Below, one piece after another: positions 13,654 to 19,246 of a stretch of DNA of 19,246 bases (its first letter is position 1; every line of letters starts with the position of its first letter). The translations under genes and the position numbers were made by a program. Below the pieces are notes generated by a model. That model did not search any database and was not told the DNA's origin. It worked only from the letters and a program-made list of their open reading frames with translations. The stretch is from CAZBWE01 sp964568985 (GTDB lineage: Bacteria > Planctomycetota > Phycisphaerae > Sedimentisphaerales > Anaerobacaceae), in contig CAZMSP010000032.1 of NCBI GenBank assembly GCA_964568985.1, forward strand, positions 1-19,246, read 5' to 3'.

Positions 13654-15381
13654 ATGAAAAACGCTGTACTAAGCGAGCTTTTCGGCCAGATGGCCGATAT
13701 TATGGAAATCCTCGGCGAGGACCGCTTCCGCATCAATACCTATAGAAAAGTCGGCCGAATCATCGGCGATATGCCAACCGATGTCGAAACGCTTTTGGTA
13801 ACCGGCGAGTTAGCTAAAATACCCGGAATCGGCAAATCAAGTCTTGCTAAGATTGAAGAGTTCGTAAAGACAGGCACGATAACTGCCCACAAGCAATTGC
13901 TCACGAAGATTCCGCAGACTCTATTAGAATTATTAACCGTACCAGGTATGGGACCCAAGGGCGTAAAGGCGGTCTATGAAAGGTTAAAAGTCAAAACCAT
14001 CGACGAGCTAAAAAAAGCAATCAAATCTGGACGTTTAGCAGAACTACCCGGCTTTGGTGACAAAAGAGCCGAGGCAATAGCAAGAGGCATCGAATTTCTC
14101 GAAAAATCCACCGGCCGAATTCGACTCGACCAGGCCCTTCAAGCCTCGGATATTGTCACTGCATTTCTTCAGCAGCTATCCGGTACCGAAAAAATTCAGC
14201 CCGCTGGCTCACTGCGGCGCCGAGCTGAAACCATCGGTGACGTTGACATACTCGTCGCAGCAAAAAAGGGCAAAAAAATCATAGATGCATTTACCAGTGC
14301 AGGATTTGTCCAGGAAGTCCTCGCCGCCGGGACGACAAAGGGTTCGGCTATTATTCAAACCGAAACCATTCCCGTCCACGTCGATGTGCGTGTTGTGCCG
14401 AAAAAAAGTTTCGGAGCTGCGGCCCAGTACTTCACCGGCTCAAAGCAGCACAATGTCCGCTTAAGAGAAATCGCTGTAAAAGCAAAATTGAAACTAAACG
14501 AATACGGCTTATTTAAAAAAGATAAAATGGTTGCAGGTGAAATCGAGGAAGAAATATATCAAAAGCTCGGCCTGGATTTCGTCAATCCATTATTGCGAGA
14601 AGACCGGGGTGAAGTCGAGGCAGCAAAGAGCCACACCCTGCCTGAATTGCTCGAATTTGAAGATGTAAAAGGCGACTTACACGTCCATACAAACGCATCC
14701 GACGGCAATGCAACCATATCCGAGCTTGCCCAGGCCGCAAAAGATATGGGTTATAAATATATCTGTATTACGGACCATTCAAAGTCATCTGCAATCGCTA
14801 ATGGTTTGTCAGCTAAACAGCTCGCTGAACAAATCAAGCAAATTCGCAAACTCAATGAAAAGTTCAAAAGCATAACAATCCTGGCTGGAACCGAGGTTGA
14901 TATCCTCGCGGATGGCACTTTGGATTTCGATAATAAATTACTTGTTGAATTGGATTTTGTAATAGCTGCCATACATTCCAGCTTGGCCGGTCCGCGAGAA
15001 AAGGTAACTATGCGCACACTCAAAGCTATGGATAATCCTTATGTTAATTGCATCGCTCATCCGACAGGCCGGCTCATCGGCCAGCGTGAGCCAATGGCTC
15101 TCGATATGACAGCAGTAATCAGACACGCCGCCCAGACTCGTACCGCCCTGGAGGTAAATGCAAACCCCTGGCGTCTGGACCTGAAGGACACGCATTGCAA
15201 AATGGCAATCGAATCGAAAGTTATGCTGGCTATCGGTACCGATGCTCATAGCGTCGGCGGACTCGGCTTGATGGGCTACGGCATTGCAACCGCCGCCCGC
15301 GGCTGGGCAACGAAAACAAATATTCTGAATACTTTCACCGCCAAAAAACTAAAAGACTTTGTCAAAGCTAAAAGACCATAA
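13654..15381 (+). CDS. polX: Family X DNA polymerase with PHP phosphoesterase domain
   Basis: The 575 residues match bacterial PolX. The N-terminal helical domain and helix-hairpin-helix units (IPGIGKSSLAKIEEF at 56-70, VPGMGPKGVKAVYE near 96-109, LPGFGDKRAEAIARGI near 131-146) bind DNA. The polymerase palm has GSLRRRAETIGDVDILV, with catalytic D196 and D198 and the third Asp D244 in HVDVRVV. The C-terminal PHP domain has DLHVHTNASDG (H343, H345, D350), TDHS (H375), TEVDI (E414), AIHSS (H441), AHPTG (H469) and GTDAHS (D530, H532), a complete metal set, so 3'-5' exonuclease/phosphoesterase activity is expected. It fills gaps in base-excision repair. The THEP1-type gene starts 10 bases after its stop, so both are probably one operon. 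Confidence 0.95.
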   Translation: MKNAVLSELFGQMADIMEILGEDRFRINTYRKVGRIIGDMPTDVETLLVTGELAKIPGIGKSSLAKIEEFVKTGTITAHKQLLTKIPQTLLELLTVPGMGPKGVKAVYERLKVKTIDELKKAIKSGRLAELPGFGDKRAEAIARGIEFLEKSTGRIRLDQALQASDIVTAFLQQLSGTEKIQPAGSLRRRAETIGDVDILVAAKKGKKIIDAFTSAGFVQEVLAAGTTKGSAIIQTETIPVHVDVRVVPKKSFGAAAQYFTGSKQHNVRLREIAVKAKLKLNEYGLFKKDKMVAGEIEEEIYQKLGLDFVNPLLREDRGEVEAAKSHTLPELLEFEDVKGDLHVHTNASDGNATISELAQAAKDMGYKYICITDHSKSSAIANGLSAKQLAEQIKQIRKLNEKFKSITILAGTEVDILADGTLDFDNKLLVELDFVIAAIHSSLAGPREKVTMRTLKAMDNPYVNCIAHPTGRLIGQREPMALDMTAVIRHAAQTRTALEVNANPWRLDLKDTHCKMAIESKVMLAIGTDAHSVGGLGLMGYGIATAARGWATKTNILNTFTAKKLKDFVKAKRP

Positions 15382-15390
15382 TTTGCACTT

Positions 15391-15972
15391 ATGGAATCTA
15401 AATCAACTAAAATCTTACTGACTGGTCTTCCGGGCTGCGGCAAGACAACCGCTGTAATGAAAATTATTGCCAATCTCGACCCTGGCAAAGTGGCAGGTTT
15501 TTATACGCAGGAGATTCGCCAGAATAATACCCGCACTCGTCTCGGCGAAGCGCCGAGCCGTAGCCGGAAAGGTTTTAGCTGGACACGCCTTGATGGAGCT
15601 ACAGGAATATTAGCTCATGTTGACGTCAAAAGTCCCTGGTGGGTGAGCAAATATGGAGTGGACGTTGCTGGCTTTGAAAAATCCGTAGTGCCAATTTTGG
15701 ACATCGATCGTAGCGACGCAGAATTATTCGTTATAGACGAGATTGGCAAAATGGAATGTTTTTCTGAAAGGTTTGTCTCTGTGGTGAAGCATCTCTTTGC
15801 TTCGGATAGGTCGGTATTAGCCACCGTAGCCAAAAAAGGTAAAGGGCTTATCTCTGAGGTAAAAAATTATCCGGACACGCAATTATTTAACTTAACGACC
15901 CAAAACCGAGATAAAATCATAGCCGAAATTTTACAAACCCTTTCTTTTTTTGAAAAACATTATAATACCTAA
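15391..15972 (+). CDS. THEP1-type nucleoside-triphosphatase
   Basis: The protein has 193 residues. Walker A is GLPGCGKTT (12-20) and the Walker B region is LFVIDEIGKMECFS. GFYTQEIR, GILAHVDVKSPWWVSKYGVD and the C-terminal TTQNRDKI block are characteristic of the THEP1/NTPase_1 family, which hydrolyses NTPs in vitro and whose cell role is unsettled. Between EIRQNNTR and GFSWTRLDG there are 12 extra residues (TRLGEAPSRSRK, 49-60) relative to the family pattern; their DNA is a dispersed repeat. The insert sits in a surface turn between two strands, so the fold should survive. No good ribosome site precedes the ATG; coupling to polX 10 bases upstream is likely. Confidence 0.9.
   Translation: MESKSTKILLTGLPGCGKTTAVMKIIANLDPGKVAGFYTQEIRQNNTRTRLGEAPSRSRKGFSWTRLDGATGILAHVDVKSPWWVSKYGVDVAGFEKSVVPILDIDRSDAELFVIDEIGKMECFSERFVSVVKHLFASDRSVLATVAKKGKGLISEVKNYPDTQLFNLTTQNRDKIIAEILQTLSFFEKHYNT
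15535..15570 (+). repeat. In-frame repeat insertion in the THEP1-type gene
   Basis: These 36 bases (12 codons) contain CTCGGCG-AAG-CGCCGAG, a perfect 7-base hairpin, and start with ACTCGTCTCGGC like the intergenic copy at 1257-1268. The insert sits exactly on codon boundaries 49-60 of the protein. Confidence 0.65.
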
Positions 15973-16019
15973 CGTGATGTACAGGTTTTTAATTTTCGGC
16001 AAATTTTCTTTTACGAACC

Positions 16020-16139
16020 GTTATTTCGACCGAAGTGAAACCGCCGAAAGGCGGTTGAGCGAAGCGGAGAAATCTATGAGACTCGCGACTTTTGTTAGAT
16101 TTCTCGACTTCAGCCCTGCGGGCTTGCGCTCGAAATGAC
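16020..16139. repeat. Large structured repeat of about 120 bases
   Basis: An outer stem joins GTTATTTCGA (16020-16029) with TCGAAATGAC (16130-16139), with one T-G pair. Inside are hairpin AACCGCC-GAAA-GGCGGTT (16039-16056), a stem GAGAAATCT (16067-16075) with AGATTTCTC (16097-16105), and hairpin AGCCC-TGC-GGGCT (16112-16124). The result is a three-armed fold. Its parts (TTCGACC, GAGCGAAGCG) recur in other dispersed repeats here. It lies after the THEP1-type gene and before the convergent nrnA gene. It could act as a transcript-end structure or be a non-autonomous mobile element. Confidence 0.7.
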
Positions 16140-16185
16140 CATTTTTGAGATTTTCAGCAGCCTTTAGCAAAACTCGCACAATGCG

Positions 16186-17226
16186 TTAAGTATCAGCGAA
16201 TTGTTCTGAAACGGCGTCTAAAATAAGCTGTTTTGCTTTTTCCAAAGGTCCGGGTAAATGGGCTCCGGCGGCCATCTTGTGCCCCCCACCTCCAAATTTC
16301 TCGGCGATTTTGCAAACATCGATGTTGTTGCTGCTTCGCAAAGAGCACTTGATTCGGCCGTCTTTTAGCTCTACAAATAAAGCAGCTGCCTCAACAGTGC
16401 TTATCCTCCGACATTCGTTTATCAGGTTCTCAGTATCCTCGTATGTAGCGCCGGTTTGCTCGAAATCCCTCTGGAGCAGGTATTGGGTTGCGAAACGGCC
16501 GTCAAGATGCAATTCGAGCGTGTTGAGCATTGCGGTGGTCAGCTTGAGCCGTTTTGGTGAAAAATTCTGAAATAATTTGTGATAGTTCTCTGTTGCATTT
16601 GCACCTGCGTCGATTAGCTCAGCACAGGTTCTAAAAACTCTGCTATCAGTGTTTGGAAACTGGAACCAGCCGGTGTCAGTGGCTATCGCAACAAATAGTG
16701 CCTGAGCAATCTTCTCTGTTATCGGCCAGTTGGCGTATTTTAGAAAATCAAAAAAAATCAGACCTGAGGCTGCGGCGGTCCTGTCAATCAACCGAATACT
16801 ACCAAGGCCGTCACCAGTCTTGTGATGGTCGATTACTAAAATGGGAATATCAATCTTTTTTAGGTACTGCTCGAATTGAGGTAGCTGGCTGAAACTGTCG
16901 GTGTCGATAATCATAATCAAATCAAAATCGCCGAGTGGTTCGACGGTTCGACCGAGCTCACCGCAGGATTCGCTCACCATTAGCTGTTGAAGGTCAATAT
17001 CCTGGCCGAGGATGGGGACTTTTTCTGCAAAGAGAAATTCGTACCATTTGGGCATCGGCGACAATAATAGAAGCTGGGGCTTTTTGCCGAGGGCGGTCAG
17101 GACATCAGACATTGCTGCGAGACAGCCGCAGGCATCGCCGTCCGGCTTGGTATGGCTTGTGAGCAAGATGCTGCTCGATTGGTTTATTAACTCAATCGCT
17201 TTTTGAAAATTGGCACTGCTTACCAT
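16186..17226 (-). CDS. nrnA: DHH-family phosphoesterase, NrnA-type
   Basis: This 346-residue protein has a DHH domain with SHTKPDGDACG (H25, D29, D31), MIIDTDS (D108), the signature DHH (133-135) and ATDTGWF (D184). A DHHA1 domain with KFGGGGHKMAAGA (310-322) binds substrate. NrnA proteins degrade very short RNA from the end to mononucleotides and can remove phosphate from pAp. Residues of about 84-97 (VSESCGELGRTVEP) interrupt the usual short link between the LGQDIDLQQLM region and GDFDLIMIIDTDS; their DNA resembles dispersed repeats. AGGA precedes the ATG and a TTGACA promoter lies upstream. Nano-RNase and pAp phosphatase activities cannot be told apart from sequence. Confidence 0.9.
   Translation of the reverse strand: MVSSANFQKAIELINQSSSILLTSHTKPDGDACGCLAAMSDVLTALGKKPQLLLLSPMPKWYEFLFAEKVPILGQDIDLQQLMVSESCGELGRTVEPLGDFDLIMIIDTDSFSQLPQFEQYLKKIDIPILVIDHHKTGDGLGSIRLIDRTAAASGLIFFDFLKYANWPITEKIAQALFVAIATDTGWFQFPNTDSRVFRTCAELIDAGANATENYHKLFQNFSPKRLKLTTAMLNTLELHLDGRFATQYLLQRDFEQTGATYEDTENLINECRRISTVEAAALFVELKDGRIKCSLRSSNNIDVCKIAEKFGGGGHKMAAGAHLPGPLEKAKQLILDAVSEQFADT
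16936..16977 (-). repeat. Probable in-frame repeat insertion in nrnA
   Basis: These 42 bases (14 codons) hold TGGTTCGACGGTTCGACC and AGCTCACCGCAGG on the plus strand. The second string is identical to 260-272 in the DUF434-type gene insertion, and GGTTCGAC plus AGCTCAC also occur at 572-587. The insertion is judged from the family layout from memory, and its ends are approximate. Confidence 0.5.
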
Positions 17227-17258
17227 ATTAATCCTGCTTATCTATTTAGAATTGCTGT

Positions 17259-17287
17259 ATTATTAAAGAAATTGATGGTATTGTCAA
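17259..17287 (-). promoter_or_regulatory. Promoter of nrnA
   Basis: On the minus strand a perfect TTGACA (17282-17287), 17 bases, then AATAAT (17259-17264). The start site would be about 25 bases before the nrnA ATG. Confidence 0.65.
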
Positions 17288-17332
17288 GACCACGCCTTGC
17301 TGAAAACTAAATTTGCGGCTAAAATTTAATCT

Positions 17333-18277
17333 ATGAAATCTCGTTTTGGATTTTCGAAACTAATTATTCTTTTCCTTGCCACTCGGCCGAAGTTTTTAGT
17401 TGCAAGTGCAGCGCCTGTTTTGGTGGGCTCGGCGCTTGGTTATGCAACTACCGGTGCTTTCTCGCCTGTCCTTTTTATTCTGGCACTTTTGGCAATAATG
17501 GCTTTGCATGCCGGTGCCAATATGGCCAACGATTATTTCGACCATATTTCCGGAAACGACTGGGCCAATAAAAATCCAACTCCCTTTTCAGGTGGGAGGC
17601 GGTTCATTCAGGAAAGAATTTTATCGCCTAAAGCGACCCTGCTTGCCAGTCTGTTCTGGTTAACTGTCGCCTCAATAATTGGTGTTATAATTATTTTACT
17701 GACACAGAGTATTTTTATTTTGGTTCTTGGTCTGGTTGGTTTGCTCGGCGGATTTTTTTATACTGCTCCGCCTGTTAAGCTTGGCTATCGTTGCATCGGC
17801 GAGTTTGTTATTGCACTGTTATTTGGCTTACTTGCTGTTTATGGCTCATATTATTTGCAGACAGAAACGATTGATGTCACACCAATTTTACCTGCTGTTA
17901 TTGTCAGCATCCTGATTTTTTTGGTGATTTTAGTAAATGAATTTCCGGATTTGAAAGCCGATGCCGCAGTAAACAAAAGAACGCTTGTTGTTCTCTTTGG
18001 TGTGCCGGCTGCCATCTGGATTTATCGAGCAGTGTTGTTTGCCAGTTTTGTCGTTGCAGCGGTGATGTTGATTTACGGCCGAATGTTTTATGCAGGGTTC
18101 TTTTATCTGTTTACACTACCTGTTGCAGTTGTGGCAATGAGGTTTGTGAACAAAAAAGATTTAACCGCACCGGGCAAATACCGCGCCAGTCAAATCACTG
18201 TTCTTTTGCACGCACTTGGCTCATTGGCTCTTACCGCTGGTTTCATAGTCTCCAGTCTATTCAATCCACTGCTCTAA
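17333..18277 (+). CDS. UbiA/MenA-family prenyltransferase
   Basis: This 314-residue, very hydrophobic protein has about eight or nine membrane spans. The first prenyl-diphosphate motif is ANMANDYFDH (N63, D67), followed by NKNPTPFSGGRRFI. YTAPPVKLGYRCIGE is in the middle, and the second motif NEFPDLKADAAVNKRT (D206, D210) carries the second Asp pair. The pattern is nearer MenA-like enzymes that attach a polyprenyl chain to an aromatic quinone precursor than heme O synthase, but the acceptor cannot be fixed and no quinone genes are near. The gene is divergent from nrnA. The ATG has no clear ribosome site; TAAAAT just before it may be a -10 giving a nearly leaderless transcript. Confidence 0.88.
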   Translation: MKSRFGFSKLIILFLATRPKFLVASAAPVLVGSALGYATTGAFSPVLFILALLAIMALHAGANMANDYFDHISGNDWANKNPTPFSGGRRFIQERILSPKATLLASLFWLTVASIIGVIIILLTQSIFILVLGLVGLLGGFFYTAPPVKLGYRCIGEFVIALLFGLLAVYGSYYLQTETIDVTPILPAVIVSILIFLVILVNEFPDLKADAAVNKRTLVVLFGVPAAIWIYRAVLFASFVVAAVMLIYGRMFYAGFFYLFTLPVAVVAMRFVNKKDLTAPGKYRASQITVLLHALGSLALTAGFIVSSLFNPLL

Positions 18278-18381
18278 CCGCAATGTCCCTTACCCAATCC
18301 AAAGTGGAGACTCTTAGTCGGCCTTGCGGGTTCTGGTTGTACTGACGGTGTGGCAACGGCTCATTATGAGTTGTATACCTG

Positions 18382-18600
18382 ATGCCTGCAGGTTTTGGCG
18401 TAGGCGAATTTACGAATGACAAGCTCGATACTTTCGGCGGCTATGGCGTGATGAAGATTGCGAATCTTCAGTCCCTTATGGGATACATTTGTGCGATGGG
18501 CTTTGAGCATCACGTTGCAGTGAGCAGGGTTGAAAAAGCCGATGCAATTACCGAGGCCCTCGACAACTATATGGGCTGGGAAGTCTATCGCCACGAATAA
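18382..18600 (+). pseudogene. C-terminal remnant of an L-fucose-isomerase-like gene
   Basis: The 72-residue frame encodes GVGEFTNDKLDTFGGYGVMK, then LMGYICAMGFEHHVAVSR and ALDNYMGWEVYRHE. I recognise this as the last 65 or so residues of fucose/arabinose-isomerase-like proteins (COG2407), which are normally about 450-500 residues long. Upstream in the same frame stops occur at 18367 and 18343, and the other frames show no continuation. The ATG at 18382 has no ribosome site. The intact enzyme would isomerise a sugar between aldose and ketose forms; this fragment lacks the metal-binding and catalytic parts and is surely inactive. A deletion or rearrangement after the UbiA-type gene is the likely cause. 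Confidence 0.7.
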
Positions 18601-18652
18601 AATCGGCAGGGCTTTGTAGAGTCTCTAATGACAAAGAAGCAACAGCACGTAT

Positions 18653-19246
18653 TTACTTGTTAATATGGATAATCGCGGCGCCATCGAAACCATTGAATTT
18701 TGTTGAGGAGGCGATGCTGTATGCCCCTATGTTTTCAGTGCAAAGGTAATCACCGATTTGAAGATTTGTCGGCAGATGTTCCGAGACGGAGATTTTGTCG
18801 AAACTATCGCAGGTAGGCCCGACAACGGCGCAAACTTCCAGCTTGCCCCGTTTGGATGCCCGGAAATTCGGTATCCAGTGGTCGAAAACGATGCCTGAAA
18901 AAGTCTGATAGACGCCGTCATTTATATGGTAGAAGATTTTTCCGTCCCTGTGCGCCTTTCCAATTATTTCTGAAACCAGCACGGCAGTTGTCGCAACCAT
19001 AAATCGTCCCGGCTCAGCTATAAGTTCTACATCAGGCGGAAAAAGCCGTTTACATTCGGCATTTATTATCTTCGCAAGCTGCTTGAATCTTGGGACCTGT
19101 GAGTCGTACGGCACCGGGAATCCGCCGCCTATATCCACTATTTTCGTGTCGTATCCTTTCTTTCGGCAGTCATTAAAAATATCAGCCGTTATCCCCAGTG
19201 CCGCAGTGTAATTATCGAAATTTGTGCACTGGCTCCCGACATGAAA
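18653..19246 (-). CDS. Ornithine/lysine decarboxylase of the alanine-racemase fold, 5' end missing
   Basis: The frame is open to the right edge; the GTG at 19138 is internal. About 197 C-terminal residues are visible: FHVGSQCTNFDNYTAALG, VDIGGGFPVPYD (glycine-rich PLP-phosphate loop), ELIAEPGRFMVA (EPGR phosphate contact), HINDGVYQTFSG, GPTCDSFD with the catalytic Cys that acts across the dimer interface, and LCTENIGAYS. These match PLP fold III ornithine/lysine decarboxylases, not diaminopimelate or carboxynorspermidine decarboxylases. The product would be putrescine or cadaverine. The specificity-determining N-terminal half is outside the window or unclear, so ornithine versus lysine is open. 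It converges with the fucose-isomerase remnant. Confidence 0.9.
   Translation of the reverse strand, partial: FHVGSQCTNFDNYTAALGITADIFNDCRKKGYDTKIVDIGGGFPVPYDSQVPRFKQLAKIINAECKRLFPPDVELIAEPGRFMVATTAVLVSEIIGKAHRDGKIFYHINDGVYQTFSGIVFDHWIPNFRASKRGKLEVCAVVGPTCDSFDKISVSEHLPTNLQIGDYLCTENIGAYSIASSTKFNGFDGAAIIHINK

Noticed and set aside
14938..15249. Minus-strand frame of 103 codons
   Set aside because: Antisense to the PHP domain of polX, with no independent signal.

Overview
The window most resembles a Planctomycetota genome of the Phycisphaerae class. The best clue is the secreted RCC1-repeat protein at 7497-8549. It ends in a dockerin-like module (GDLNDDCKVDFYDF, then AVNWLIDC and a final Cys-Val-Pro-Lys), a tail I know from many Phycisphaerae secreted proteins. 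The HTH-receiver fusion, the pyruvoyl arginine decarboxylase/agmatinase pair and the Phycisphaerae-style sigma/anti-sigma pair agree. The assignment rests on recognition, not on a database search. No rRNA, tRNA, CRISPR array, phage gene or transposase was found.

Layout. 1-444: 3' end of a DUF434/DUF5616-type gene. 619-3826 (minus): small membrane protein, RhlE DEAD-box helicase, DegT-family aminotransferase. 4075-4653: MerR-like HTH fused to a degenerate receiver domain. 4695-5886 (minus): ECF-type sigma factor followed by a membrane-anchored probable anti-sigma protein. 6044-7481: SixA-like phosphatase, terminator, PflX-type radical SAM protein. 7497-9313 (minus): RCC1/dockerin secreted protein and a coiled-coil lipoprotein. 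9346-10991 (minus): polyamine operon with pyruvoyl arginine decarboxylase, agmatinase and what appears to be the leftover 3' end of a deoxyhypusine-synthase-like gene. 11295-12568: P-loop protein of DUF1611 type, then a 16-residue Lys/Ala peptide gene with its own ribosome site and a strong terminator. 12677-13417 (minus): DUF72 protein. 13654-15972: PolX/PHP DNA polymerase and a THEP1-type NTPase. 16186-17226 (minus): NrnA-type DHH phosphoesterase. 17333-18277: UbiA-type prenyltransferase. 18382-18600: remnant of a fucose-isomerase-like gene. 18653 to the right edge (minus): ornithine/lysine decarboxylase of the alanine-racemase fold, 5' end outside the window.

Functional links. Arginine decarboxylase plus agmatinase make putrescine from arginine, and the decarboxylase at the right edge would make a diamine from ornithine or lysine, so two diamine routes lie within 10 kb. 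PolX, the THEP1-type NTPase and NrnA belong to nucleic-acid and nucleotide housekeeping.

The most unusual theme is a set of short, palindrome-rich dispersed repeats. They lie between genes (432-456, 571-600, 929-968, 1257-1291, 6519-6544, 13504-13542, 16020-16139). They also seem to have entered three genes in frame: the DUF434-type gene (202-273), the THEP1-type gene (15535-15570) and nrnA (16936-16977). In each case the insert is a multiple of three and the flanking family sequence reads on normally. This resembles the coding-embedded palindromic elements of Rickettsia and deserves genome-wide testing. A second theme is gene decay: two 3'-terminal gene remnants survive, at 9346-9540 and 18382-18600.
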